Of a stretch of DNA of 38,188 nucleotides, positions 25,134-32,974 are shown piece after piece. The DNA lies in contig VBKI01000090.1 of NCBI GenBank assembly GCA_005879535.1, positions 1-38,188 on the forward strand. The letters are read 5' to 3'. Below the pieces are notes generated by a model. That model was not told where the DNA came from. It did not search any database and worked only from the letters and a program-made list of their open reading frames with translations. Origin of the DNA: Deltaproteobacteria bacterium. GTDB lineage: Bacteria > Myxococcota > Myxococcia > Myxococcales > 40CM-4-68-19. The stretch's first letter is position 1. Each line of letters starts with the position of its first letter. The translations under genes were made by a program, and so were the position numbers.

Positions 25134-26372
25134 ATGATCGTGAAGTGGTTTCGAGGGGCTCGTGTCTCGTTCGTTCTGATCCTCGCGCTCGCTCTCGGCG
25201 TCGGGGGCGGCCTCGCCCGCGACGCCGCGGCGAAGCAGGCCCAGTGGGTCGCGGCGTGGGGCTTCTCCATCCAGGGGCGCTCCCCGACGCTGCTGAACAA
25301 CCAGACCGTCCGCATGATCGCGCGCCCGACGGTGTCGGGATCGGCCGTGCGCGTGTTGATCGACAACTTCTTCGGCACGAGCCCGCTCGTCGTCGGATCG
25401 GCCTCGTTCGCGGTGCGCAACAACGGCGCGCAGCTCGTGCCCGCAACCGTCCAGCCGCTCACCTTCAACGGGTCCGCCTCCGTCATCATCCCCATCGGAG
25501 GGTCGATGTACACGGACGCGCTGGCCTTCGAGATCGACGCCTGGGCGGACGTGGCCGTCAGCGTGTACTTGCCCGGAGCGGGGGTCCAGGCCAGCCGGCA
25601 CAACAATGCGCGCACGACGTCGTTCCTCACGGCGAGCGGTAGCGGCGATCATACGCGCGACGAGGCGTCGACGGCGTTCACCACCACGACGACGGAAATG
25701 CTGTTCACCTCCGCCATCGACGTCTCCTCCGACGCGAGGAGCGCCGTCGTCTTCCTCGGCGACTCGATCACCGACGGCACCGCCACCACGACGGACGGCC
25801 ACGATCGCTGGCATGACATCCTCTACCTGCGCCGGCTCCTCGATCCCGGTCCGGGCGCCGGCCCGAAGGCCGATCAGGATCTCGGGTTCGTCAACGAAGG
25901 CATCGGCGGCAACCGCGTCACCGTCACCGTGGGGCAGGGCAGCCCCGCGGCGGTCCAGCGCCTCGATCGCGACGTGCTCGAGCGCACGGGGATCGGCAAG
26001 GTGGTCTTCTTCGAAGGCACGAACGACCTCGCGAGCGGGCAGGTCAATGCCGACCAGCTCATCGCCGGCATGATGGAGATCATCGACCGCGTCCACGCGC
26101 GGAAGCTCCACATCGTCGGCGCGACGATCATCCCGCGCTCGAACGCGACCTGGACGGCGCAGATGACCGCGTACCGGCACCAGGTGAACGACTGGATCCT
26201 GCACCGCGCGCGCTTCGACGGAGTCATCGACTTCGACAAGGTGATGCGCGACGCGACGAACCCCGACATCATGGCGCCGAGGCTCGAGTTCGGCGACCAC
26301 ATCCACCCGAACCCGTTCGGCTACCTGCAGATGGGCCAGTCGATCAACATGTCCCTGATCGACAGGCGCTGA
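25134..26372 (+). CDS. Secreted SGNH/GDSL hydrolase
   Basis: A 412-residue protein with a signal peptide (VSFVLILALALGVGGGLARDAAA). Block I is FLGDSITDG with nucleophile Ser211; the G block is NEGIGGNRV; the N block is FEGTNDLAS with Asn297; block V is D388-H-I-H391. The region between about 35 and 200 is beta-rich (WVAAWGFSIQG, VRVLIDNFFGT) and is commonly found before SGNH domains in secreted esterases; it is probably a carbohydrate-binding-type jelly roll. Expected activity is esterase or deacetylase on a polysaccharide or lipid. ATG 25134 follows GGGAGGCG. Monocistronic. Confidence 0.9.
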   Translation: MIVKWFRGARVSFVLILALALGVGGGLARDAAAKQAQWVAAWGFSIQGRSPTLLNNQTVRMIARPTVSGSAVRVLIDNFFGTSPLVVGSASFAVRNNGAQLVPATVQPLTFNGSASVIIPIGGSMYTDALAFEIDAWADVAVSVYLPGAGVQASRHNNARTTSFLTASGSGDHTRDEASTAFTTTTTEMLFTSAIDVSSDARSAVVFLGDSITDGTATTTDGHDRWHDILYLRRLLDPGPGAGPKADQDLGFVNEGIGGNRVTVTVGQGSPAAVQRLDRDVLERTGIGKVVFFEGTNDLASGQVNADQLIAGMMEIIDRVHARKLHIVGATIIPRSNATWTAQMTAYRHQVNDWILHRARFDGVIDFDKVMRDATNPDIMAPRLEFGDHIHPNPFGYLQMGQSINMSLIDRR

Positions 26373-26541
26373 AGAGCACGCGTCCGTCGACGAGCCGCGC
26401 CCCGCGCCGGGGCGCGGCTTCTAGCGCGCGGCCGAGGAGGCCGGGCCGCCGGCCCGCGCGGTTGAACGTCTCCTCGATAAGCTTGCGCGCCACGATCGTC
26501 GCAGCCGTCGCGCCGAGCGCGCCGAGGATCTTCTCCGGCAC
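26344..26541 (-). CDS. Small membrane protein, weakly DUF4235-like, doubtful
   Basis: A 65-residue frame from GTG 26541, with AGGAGG at 26552-26557 (10 nt upstream). It reads PEKILGALGATAATIVARKL, then IEETFNRAGRRPG, like the helix-ARK-W region of small DUF4235 proteins. The tail overlaps the 3' end of the SGNH gene by 29 bp in opposite orientation. Upstream, in another minus frame up to 26690, a hydrophobic stretch (GVVVLGLLGDVAYAIYAAPQ) followed by an Arg-rich part suggests a second small gene or one gene broken by a frameshift. The stretch 26542-26867 holds nothing more certain. Confidence 0.35.
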   Translation of the reverse strand: MPEKILGALGATAATIVARKLIEETFNRAGRRPGLLGRALEAAPRRGARLVDGRVLFSACRSGTC

Positions 26542-26867
26542 GGTCGGGTCACCTCCTCCGGCGGATCGATCAGCCGCGCGAGCGCGCGCCGCAGCCGGCG
26601 CGCCTTCGAGACCGGCTTGTTGCGCTGCGGCGCGGCATAGATCGCGTACGCGACGTCGCCGAGCAGCCCGAGCACGACCACGCCCGCCACCGCGGGCGGC
26701 CGGATGCCGGCGCTGGAATTCCTCTTCGTGGTCTCGCTCGGCGAGCTGGTGCTGCTCGTCTGGCTGATCGGCTGGGGAACGCGGCTGCGCGACTAGCGCT
26801 GCGTCGAGAGCAGCTCCTTGGCGAAAGGACCTGGGTGCCCGCCGCGCAAGGCCGGTTCTCTCTCCGG

Positions 26868-27599
26868 TCACATCGTATCGCTGCCCAGCAGCAGCGGGTC
26901 CAACGCGATGTGGACGGCGTTCTCGTTGCGGTCGCCGTCAGCGAAGAGTTCGCTGCGCGGGCGACGATCGAAGTCGCCCCCGACGGTCACGTTTCCCAGC
27001 ACTTGGATCCCGCCGCCCTTCGCGTACAGCAGCTGGCCCTCGGGGTCGGCGACGACCACGACGAGAGAGAGGGCGCGAATGGATCCGGAGTGGGTCCTGA
27101 CGAGCGCCTTCCAGAAACCACCCTTGCCGGCCCCCTCGGTGACGCCGTCCCACCGCGCCTGGTCGTGGGACAGCGCGGCGTTCACCACGCGGATGCTCGG
27201 TGTGAGCAGCGCGTCGGCGTTGAACCGGGCCTTGAGCTCTCTCCCGATGGCGGCGTTGAGCGCTTTCACTTTCGCCTCGTCGGCCTTGCCGGTCGTGGGG
27301 TCGAAGACCCCGCCCGCCTCCTTGGTCTTCGCCTCGATGATGGGGCCGACGTCGCTGCCCGGTACCACGGCGATCCCCGAGTTCTTCAGCTTCGCCTCGA
27401 TGGCGCCCGCAAACAGCGCGCGCACCGGCTCCGGATCCTCCAGATCACCCGGCAAGCGGACCGGCGCGAGCGCGACCGTTTTCAGCGCCGGATAGAAAGA
27501 TTCTCGCGGGACTTTGAACGGATTGTATGGCTTCTGCGTCGAGCCGCAAGCGCAGGCTACGATGGCGATCGTCTGCAGAGCGAGGCGGAACCGCGCCAT
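26868..27599 (-). CDS. Hypothetical lipoprotein
   Basis: A 243-residue protein with a signal peptide ending IVACACG, so Cys16 (or Cys18) is lipidated. The mature part has an alternating alpha/beta look: TVALAPVRLPG, LFAGAIEAKLKNSGIAVVPGSDV, FNADALLTPSIRVV, LSLVVVVADPEGQLLYAKGGGIQ. Such folds occur in periplasmic GNA1162- or LpoB/CsgG-like lipoproteins that start with a VALxPV strand, but no certain family is claimed. A GGGGGT stretch about 5 nt before ATG 27599 supports the start. Confidence 0.75.
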   Translation of the reverse strand: MARFRLALQTIAIVACACGSTQKPYNPFKVPRESFYPALKTVALAPVRLPGDLEDPEPVRALFAGAIEAKLKNSGIAVVPGSDVGPIIEAKTKEAGGVFDPTTGKADEAKVKALNAAIGRELKARFNADALLTPSIRVVNAALSHDQARWDGVTEGAGKGGFWKALVRTHSGSIRALSLVVVVADPEGQLLYAKGGGIQVLGNVTVGGDFDRRPRSELFADGDRNENAVHIALDPLLLGSDTM

Positions 27600-27729
27600 G
27601 GCTACCCCCCGGCAATGAGTCTACCGCCGCCGGGACGGGGATCGTCAATCCCGGGTGATCTCCACGGTGTCGAATTCCTCCGCTTAATTGTTCTCCGTCC
27701 CGGCGCCATGGATCGGTGAGGCTCACTCC

Positions 27730-28221
27730 TCAGCTCACCGCTTTCTTCACGAGCGCGCCGATCCTTGCTTCTTCGGCGGTGGTCAACTCCTTCAGCGCGA
27801 ATGAGGTCGGCCACATGGCGCCTTCGTCGAGGTTCGCATTGTCGCTGAAGCCGAACGTCGCGTACCTCGTTTTGAACTTCTGGGCGCTTTGGAAGAAGCA
27901 GACGACATTGCCGTCCTTGGCATACGCGGGCATCCCGTACCAGGATCTCGGCAAGAGGGCTGGCGCGCTGGCCTTGATGATGGCATGGAGCCGCTCGGCC
28001 ATGGCGCGATCGCGTTCCGCCATCTCGGCGATCTTCGCGAGCACGTCGCTTTCGCCGTCCGCCCTGCCCGCGCGCGGGCCGCGGCGCGCAGCCGCCTTCA
28101 GCTCTTGGGCGCGCTCCCTCATCGCGGCGCGTTCCTCGTCCGTGAATCCCTTGGACGCCTTGGCAGTGGTTCTCTTGGAGAACGGCCGCGTGCCCTTCCT
28201 TGCAGGTTTCCTTTCAGCCAT
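27730..28221 (-). CDS. DUF1801 (YdhG-like) family protein
   Basis: A 163-residue protein. Residues 1-60 are highly charged and basic ([33 protein letters not shown]). Residues about 85-160 are a DUF1801 domain: [66 protein letters not shown]. The fold is known from small cytoplasmic proteins of unclear, possibly iron-related, role. ATG 28221 follows GGGAGGAG 8 nt upstream, against a longer frame to 28299. Confidence 0.85.
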   Translation of the reverse strand: MAERKPARKGTRPFSKRTTAKASKGFTDEERAAMRERAQELKAAARRGPRAGRADGESDVLAKIAEMAERDRAMAERLHAIIKASAPALLPRSWYGMPAYAKDGNVVCFFQSAQKFKTRYATFGFSDNANLDEGAMWPTSFALKELTTAEEARIGALVKKAVS

Positions 28222-28374
28222 TGCGAAGCTCCTCCCTGCGCCGAAGCGGCGACGATCGCGAGCTCGACTCGTAAGCGTCAAGGCCCCTGTGTGGAACATT
28301 TCGCGCTTGCGGCGGAACGCAGCGGTGCCCGCCCCTTCGGGGCGCGACGGACAGGGGGCTTGAAGACACGCGAA

Positions 28375-28403
28375 GGCCCCATCGGCTAATGGCCGACAGG
28401 GCC
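28375..28403 (-). terminator. Imperfect hairpin, probable old tRNA terminator
   Basis: GGCCC (28375-28379) pairs with GGGCC (28399-28403) and TCGGC (28382-28386) with GCCGA (28392-28396), with a 2-nt mismatch on each side and a TAATG loop. It lies 10 nt beyond the CCA end of the tRNA relic on the minus strand, where a tRNA terminator would be. Confidence 0.5.
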
Positions 28404-28413
28404 CAGGTTGTCA

Positions 28414-28427
28414 TGGTTGCGGGGGCA
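28414..28427 (-). other. 3'-end relic of a tRNA gene (initiator-tRNA-like), possible attachment site
   Basis: The minus strand reads TGCCCCCGCAACCA, the acceptor 3' strand plus CCA of a typical initiator tRNA (13 of 14 positions as in E. coli tRNA-fMet). Nothing upstream on the minus strand (28428 onward) can form the rest of a tRNA. tRNA 3' ends are classic integration sites, so this may be an attL/attR left by a mobile element. No second copy was found in the window. Confidence 0.5.
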
Positions 28428-28606
28428 TGATGGATGAATCATCTACGACACCGAACCCTCGGTTTTTCAGCAGGTTACGTCGTCGGCACGTCATGGCTTC
28501 GCTGCAAACCGCCGAGTAAGCGTAGGGGCCCGTCGAGGACGGGTCGGCCACTACGAAGGGCTGTGTCAGGGGGTTCAGCGAGTATCCTCGTGTTCTCTCT
28601 GACTCG

Positions 28607-29542
28607 GTGGAGCCAACTGTGGCCGAGGTCGTTGAACGCGTCGAATGCCAGGACGGTGAAGAACTGCTCGCGGCTATTTCGCTTCGAGGGAAGTACTTCC
28701 GCGGGCGCCGTCGTGAGTCCAGAAGCGGGATGGAGCGATGGATCTTCCGCGGCCAAGCGCAAGAATGGCCGCTCCTCCCTTCCGCGCTGCGCGCGGGCGA
28801 GCACGGACCACTGATGTTCCACTCTCGTGAAGGTTGGGCTCGGGTTGCGCCGACCAACACGGTGCAAGGCCTCTCGCTTCCAAACGACAGCCAACTACTA
28901 CGTCGGCAACTGGCCCAGTTCGACATGATTGTGGATGACCACTTTGAAGAGAGGGCCGACGGGTTGCCAATGGCACTGTGGCCACCCGAAGTGTTGCTAT
29001 CAACATTCGCTCTTGCCCAGCACCACGGAATTCCGACGCGTCTGCTCGACTGGACGCGAAAGCCATTCGTTGCGGCGTACTTCGCCGCGCGGGACGCTGC
29101 AAGAGAGCGGTTCAAGAACGATGCAATTGAGCCCACGCGACTCGTGATCTACGCGTTTAAAGCGAGCGTTCTCGAGCTCGACTACGCAGAGCGTAGAGAG
29201 CGCTTTACTTCCATCGTCGCTGCGCCTCGTCACGGCAACCCGAACCTTCATGCACAGGCCGGGGTGTTCACGGTCGAGCGTCTCCGAAGGCTTTCCATCG
29301 GCGATCCGGTCGACCGAAGGCCTTTTGACGAGCAACTCGTTGCGGCGGCGAGAAACTATCCCGACGGCGAGTGGCCATTGCTCAGAGTCTTCACCTTGCC
29401 GAACCGGTTCTCAACTGAGCTTCTGTGGCTCCTGTACTTGGAGGGTCTCACCGCCAGCGCGGTGTTTCCGGGCTTCAATGGAGTGGCTGAAACACTCAAG
29501 GACGAGGAACTGTTCCAAGGACTCGGTCTGCCAGAGCGCTGA
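28607..29542 (+). CDS. FRG-domain protein
   Basis: A 311-residue protein of the FRG domain family, named for its F-R-G motif (WIFRGQ, Phe47-Arg48-Gly49; then WPLLPSALR). The second hallmark is LAQHHGIPTRLLDWTRKPFVAAYFA, followed by a beta-rich part (RLVIYAFKAS, AQAGVFTVERLRRLS). Its function is unknown; genes of this kind are common in mobile and defence-rich regions. GTG 28607 is the first start after an in-frame stop at 28523 and suits the N-terminal helix (VAEVVERVECQDGEELLAAI). G+C is visibly lower than in the left part of the window. No partner gene follows directly. Confidence 0.85.
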   Translation: MEPTVAEVVERVECQDGEELLAAISLRGKYFRGRRRESRSGMERWIFRGQAQEWPLLPSALRAGEHGPLMFHSREGWARVAPTNTVQGLSLPNDSQLLRRQLAQFDMIVDDHFEERADGLPMALWPPEVLLSTFALAQHHGIPTRLLDWTRKPFVAAYFAARDAARERFKNDAIEPTRLVIYAFKASVLELDYAERRERFTSIVAAPRHGNPNLHAQAGVFTVERLRRLSIGDPVDRRPFDEQLVAAARNYPDGEWPLLRVFTLPNRFSTELLWLLYLEGLTASAVFPGFNGVAETLKDEELFQGLGLPER

Positions 29543-29893
29543 TTCAGCGTCGATTGTGGAGTATGCAGTGCCGGTCCCGCGATTCCGTCCAGCTCCTGCT
29601 TGCGCCCATCAACGCCGGCGCCGGTTGTTTCTTGACCGCGCCTTCCGCGTTTTTGTTCGCCATTGGCCGATCTCCGGCCTCGCGGGCTCTACAGGTAGCT
29701 GCTTTTTCAGCGAGACGGGTGCCGCGCGGATGCCGGGCAATGTCGTGACGCGGTCTGACCACTCGCCCGTCGCGGGTTCTTTCTGTGCATGATTACCACC
29801 GGGGAACAGCCTGGGCACATCTAAAGATTTTGACGTTTTTGGAAAAGCCATCGTGCGGTGTAGGCTCCGCTCCGGGAGGACAACCACTGCCTG
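29543..29893. other. Intergenic, nothing recognised
   Basis: 351 bases after the FRG gene. Several short frames exist on both strands but none has a ribosome binding site, domain or coding-like composition. A GGGAGGAC near 29875 is 11-13 nt before the next gene's ATG. Confidence 0.5.
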
Positions 29894-30253
29894 ATGCCAA
29901 ACCGCCGACTCGCTGCCGATGAGCTAATCGTCGCGCGCGCCGTCCTTAAACGCTTGCGCGCGCGCCTCGTAGCGCTCAGTGCAGGAGACGAGGACCTGCT
30001 CTGGGCGCTCCGGCGGAAGATTTTCAAGGAGTTGATCTACGACGAGCGCGGAAAGCCGATGCAGCGGAGGGCGCTCAAGCTTGTCAAGCGGATGCAGCAA
30101 GGCGGCAAGTGCGCGCTCTGTCGGAGAAGGTTGCCGAAGGCGTACTGCGTCCTTGACCGACTGGTCGCGATGAAGGGGTACACGGTCAAGAACACTCGCT
30201 TGCTCTGCCCGGCCTGCGATACTCGCGTACAGAAGGAGCGGCGTTACGTCTAA
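29894..30253 (+). CDS. HNH-fold zinc protein without the catalytic His
   Basis: A 119-residue protein. Residues 1-68 are helical and basic (ARAVLKRLRARLVAL, RKIFKELIYDERGKPM). Residues 70-117 have the treble-clef pattern of HNH endonucleases: C73-x2-C76, then YCVLDRLVA, N100-T-R-L-L-C105-x2-C108. In active HNH enzymes the metal/catalytic motif is D-H; here it is Asp88-Arg89. The final His/Asn position is Asp109. So it keeps the zinc knuckle and fold but probably does not cut DNA, and may only bind it. It is cytoplasmic. The ATG at 29894 is somewhat distant from the GGGAGGAC upstream. Confidence 0.75.
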   Translation: MPNRRLAADELIVARAVLKRLRARLVALSAGDEDLLWALRRKIFKELIYDERGKPMQRRALKLVKRMQQGGKCALCRRRLPKAYCVLDRLVAMKGYTVKNTRLLCPACDTRVQKERRYV

Positions 30254-30499
30254 CTACGGAACGACAGCCCCGCCCGATGCGTCCACCCAGCCCGAGTTGG
30301 CCGCGTTGCGCCAGAGCGGCTTGTTGAGGCCACGATGAAAGACCGGACCAAACCCTGGGGCGAGTCCCTGAGTCAGAAAGTCCGCGCTCTGAGCGGCAAG
30401 GACGTCGTCGCTTGCAACGGTCCATCCCTGAGCCAGAGCGGTCAAGACGCATTGGTCCGGAAGATCGACGCTGCCGTTTGGACCGACAGTAAACTGCAT
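30254..30499 (-). CDS. Hypothetical protein, uncertain strand
   Basis: An 81-residue frame starting MQFTVGPNGSVDLPDQC, with GGGGGAT about 8 nt before the ATG. Composition is protein-like (DDVLAAQSADFLTQGLAPGFGPVF). A stop lies 9 codons upstream, so it cannot be longer. It starts on the same GCATGC palindrome as the plus-strand frame 30498-30812; both can hardly begin there. Confidence 0.4.
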   Translation of the reverse strand: MQFTVGPNGSVDLPDQCVLTALAQGWTVASDDVLAAQSADFLTQGLAPGFGPVFHRGLNKPLWRNAANSGWVDASGGAVVP

Positions 30500-30812
30500 G
30501 CCGCCGATCCCCCATGCTTCTGGAATTTATGGACAGCCGGGTACCACACACACGAAGTGCGTTCAGCCCACTTTATTCACGTATGGACCCACGGTCGACG
30601 CATGCACGCCGGACGCTGCGCGAACGAACACCGTCCAAATCAATTATCTGAAGCAAGGCGCCTACCAAGGACTCTTTCAGCAGGGAACAACTGTTGTTTA
30701 CCACGACGCGATGACGCAGACCGGGTCGTGGCCATCACCGCAATCCTGCCTCTGTACCGACATCAGCGGAAACCATAGTGTCTGCGGCTCAACACCTTGC
30801 GCGTCCTTCTAG
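30498..30812 (+). CDS. Hypothetical Cys-containing protein, uncertain strand
   Basis: A 104-residue frame rich in Thr, Gln and Tyr (TNTVQINYLKQGAYQGLFQQ), with a Cys-rich end (CLCTD, SVCGSTPC). The frame is open 22 codons further upstream without a start codon, so it may be a fragment that lost its front. No signal peptide. It lies 72 nt before the HAF-repeat lipoprotein on the same strand. Confidence 0.4.
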   Translation: MPPIPHASGIYGQPGTTHTKCVQPTLFTYGPTVDACTPDAARTNTVQINYLKQGAYQGLFQQGTTVVYHDAMTQTGSWPSPQSCLCTDISGNHSVCGSTPCASF

Positions 30813-30884
30813 GTTGAGACAGCACCTTCTTCAGATGCGGGTTGTTGGAGTCGTTGCCACTGTCTGTCCGGATAGGAGCGGACC

Positions 30885-31967
30885 ATGCGGTTGGATGCGC
30901 GGCACGTCGCTTTCGTTCTTGCAGTCGTCGCGTTCGGCTGCGGATCGCGCGGACAGCCTTCCACTTCAACAGCGAACACCTCCGCCGCCGGACTCTGTTG
31001 CGAAAGCACGGGGGCTGCGGTTCCGGGTTCTTCCGGTAATACGCGGCCAGCGGCGACGCCTGCTTACGATATCACACGACTGATGTATGGCGTGCCCCTC
31101 GACTTAGACGAGGAGGGCAACATTCTGCTCCAGCCCGCCAGCGACCGTGGGGCCATCTTATTACACGCGGACGGCGTCCGAGTAGACAGATTGCCTCACG
31201 ACCTGACTATCGGCCGCCTCTCCGGCGGTGGCGAGGTAGCTGTCGGGTCCACGTCCGATTCCGCCGGGATAACTGCGGTTCTTTTTGACGGAGTATGGAC
31301 AGACCTCAACACGTTGCTTTGTGGAAGCAGCGAATGCTGGGCGAACAATGAGGCAATTGGAATCGACGCTGGAGGACGGATCGTTGGAAACCGGTACAGT
31401 CTTTCAACACGGCTAAGCGCTTATACAATATCGCCGAATGGCATCGTCTCGACGCTGGTGTTCCCGGGGGCGACCTCAACTGGGGTGTGCGACGTCAATT
31501 CCCGCGGCGAGATACTTGTCCACGCCGTCTTTAGCAACTCCGCGTACGAGCGCGCCGTCATCGTGTCGACTTCCGGGGCGCCGATCGGTATTACCATTCC
31601 CAATGGGCATGTATGGGCTAACTCGATCAACGAGCGGAGCCATGTGGCAGGTTGCACGCAGGCTGCTGGTGTCAGCCATCCGTTTATTTGGGCTGAGGGA
31701 AAGCTCACGGATCTAGGCTCCATTGGCCCCCGGTACGGTGAGAAGTTTTCTTGCGGAGTGAGCATATCCGACGAAGACGTGGTTGTCGGCGATTCGAGTG
31801 CGCCGACGATCAGAGGTTCCACGCATTTCGTGTACGCGAACGGGACGATGTTCGATCTCGATGCTATATCAGGAATCGAGCTCGATTACGTCGTCCGTAT
31901 AAATGCTAAAGGTCAAATCTTGGCGCGTGATAGTTTCGGCTACGTTGTGCTCTTGAAGCCCCGCTGA
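30885..31967 (+). CDS. HAF-repeat (extracellular repeat) lipoprotein
   Basis: A 360-residue protein with signal peptide and AFGC lipobox (Cys19), then a Ser/Thr/Ala linker with a Cys-Cys pair. The rest is a chain of short beta repeats typical of the HAF family: HPFIWAEGKLTDLGSIG and HFVYANGTMFDLDAISG are the clearest, between I-N/D-x-x-G-x-I-V/L segments (IDAGGRIVGN, VNSRGEILVH, INAKGQILAR). This suggests a propeller-like exported protein of unknown ligand. Codons are clearly less GC-rich than in the left part of the window. AGGAGC precedes ATG 30885 by about 7 nt. Confidence 0.82.
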   Translation: MRLDARHVAFVLAVVAFGCGSRGQPSTSTANTSAAGLCCESTGAAVPGSSGNTRPAATPAYDITRLMYGVPLDLDEEGNILLQPASDRGAILLHADGVRVDRLPHDLTIGRLSGGGEVAVGSTSDSAGITAVLFDGVWTDLNTLLCGSSECWANNEAIGIDAGGRIVGNRYSLSTRLSAYTISPNGIVSTLVFPGATSTGVCDVNSRGEILVHAVFSNSAYERAVIVSTSGAPIGITIPNGHVWANSINERSHVAGCTQAAGVSHPFIWAEGKLTDLGSIGPRYGEKFSCGVSISDEDVVVGDSSAPTIRGSTHFVYANGTMFDLDAISGIELDYVVRINAKGQILARDSFGYVVLLKPR

Positions 31968-31969
31968 CC

Positions 31970-32176
31970 TCACGCGCGGCTCTGGTTCAACGCGCTGATT
32001 GGAACAAATCGGGCGCTAGCCTTGACCGTTTCACGAACGACATCGACCAAGTGCATCACGAACGTGTCCGGATGCTGTGCTCGATCCCGATCGGCTTCAG
32101 AACCTCGGGTGGAAAGTCTTCCAAGTTGAACGTGACGATGGACCTCCGCACCGCACGCCATCGCCGCCGCCGCCAC
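31970..32176 (-). pseudogene. C-terminal piece of a VapC50-like PIN-domain toxin, two frameshifts
   Basis: Reading three successive frames on the minus strand gives AAAAMACGAEV, then IVTFNLEDFPPEVLKPIGIE, then QHPDTFVMHLVDVVRETVKA, the normal order of the end of VapC50-type PIN nucleases. One extra base near 32140 and one missing base near 32078 explain the breaks. The N-terminal half with the first PIN acidic residues is not present. It was probably an mRNA- or rRNA-cutting toxin; it is now dead. It is convergent with the HAF gene (3 bp apart). Confidence 0.75.
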
Positions 32177-32275
32177 TATTGGGACTGGAGGCCGTGAAGC
32201 GCATCGAGGCGGGGCGCGCGATCAGCGCCCCTGGTTCCGGACAAGATCTGATCAAAGTCTCCGGCACGTGGAGCA

Positions 32276-32602
32276 TCAGGCGGACACGACGTGAAGGTGC
32301 CCGACTCGCCTCGCGCGGTTCGGCGCCCGGATGATGTCGACGTCGCTGCCGAGCATCCGAAGGTACTTGAGAAGCCTCTCGGTCGAGAAACCGGAGATCC
32401 GCCCTCGAAGCAGCGCCGATACTTTTGGTTGATCGATGCGGAGGACCTTCGCTGCCGCAGCCTGCGTCAGCCGCCTCGACGAAATGATCCTGGCGACCTC
32501 TGCGGCAAGCTGCGCCTTCGCCAGGGCCTCGTCGGGCGCGGACACATCGAGATCGGCGAAGACGTTTCCGGTGCTGACGCTGAAATCGCGCTTACTCTTC
32601 AT
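32276..32602 (-). CDS. higA: HigA-type XRE antitoxin
   Basis: A 108-residue protein. The N-terminal part (KSKRDFSVSTGNVFADLDVSAPDEALAKAQ) is typical of HigA antitoxins of phage Gp49-like pairs. Residues 44-65 (LTQAAAAKVLRIDQPKVSALLRG) are the helix-turn-helix, followed by FSTERLLKYLRMLGSDVDI. It should bind HigB and repress the operon promoter. ATG 32602 overlaps the toxin stop by 11 nt and has GGGGAG 6 nt upstream. It is intact, while its toxin is frameshifted. Confidence 0.88.
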   Translation of the reverse strand: MKSKRDFSVSTGNVFADLDVSAPDEALAKAQLAAEVARIISSRRLTQAAAAKVLRIDQPKVSALLRGRISGFSTERLLKYLRMLGSDVDIIRAPNRARRVGHLHVVSA

Positions 32603-32974
32603 CGCTCGCTCCCCTGAAGTGCCTTGCTGCGTGAATCTCCTTCGCACGACCCAACCGTTGCCTCACGATGTCGATCTCGTGCTTCGGCGTCTTGATCCCC
32701 TTCCTGGACTTCTTCTGGAACGCATGCAGGACGTAGACCGCGTCTTCGAACCTGACGGTGTAGGCGGCGCGGTAGGCATTGCCGTCATAGTTGTCCACGA
32801 CCTCCAGCACTCCACCACCGCCCAGGCCCTTCAGGGGCTTCGCGTCGGGGTGCTTCCCGCCGGTTTGAGCGAGAAAGAGCGCGTACCCATCACTCGCCTC
32901 ACCTCTTCCGGGAAACTCTTCAAGTCCTCCTTCGCCCTTCCGACCCACACCAGTGGCTTCGGCGGAGCGAGCAC
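32592..32974 (-). pseudogene. higB: HigB (phage Gp49-like) toxin gene with a one-base frameshift
   Basis: The N-terminal part KPLVWVGRAKEDLKSFPEEVRRVMG and the C-terminal part YALFLAQTGGKHPDAKPLKG ... VLHAFQKKSRKGI lie in different minus frames. The switch is at about 32883-32889, where one base is missing between the Gly and Tyr codons. HigB is a RelE-fold ribosome-dependent mRNA endonuclease. The order toxin first, then overlapping antitoxin, is the normal higBA layout. As read, translation from GTG 32974 would end in unrelated residues. A sequencing error at this base is the main alternative. Confidence 0.8.

Larger units (their letters stand above)
28222..28606. other. Intergenic region with tRNA relic; left border of a lower-GC segment
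   Basis: 385 bases between divergent genes. It holds two small hairpins (28330-28344 and 28375-28403) and a 14-bp tRNA-3'-end relic (28414-28427, below). From about 28430 rightward base composition drops. No gene was recognised in it. Confidence 0.6.

Noticed and set aside
25047-26306. 419-codon frame antisense to the SGNH hydrolase
   Set aside because: Typical antisense shadow in high-GC DNA (Asp/Arg/Val-rich, no motif), while the sense frame has all four SGNH blocks and a signal peptide.
26706-26798. 30-residue plus-strand membrane frame (starts MPALEFLFVVSLGELVLLVW)
   Set aside because: It looks like the last helix of a DUF4386-type protein but has no ribosome binding site and no upstream part; too weak to list as a gene.
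28411-29136. 241-codon minus frame opposite the FRG gene
   Set aside because: Ser/Arg-rich antisense product without domain; the plus frame has clear FRG motifs.
31970-32334. Intact small genes in the PIN remnant area on either strand
   Set aside because: The longer single frames are not protein-like; only the three-frame reading gives PIN homology.
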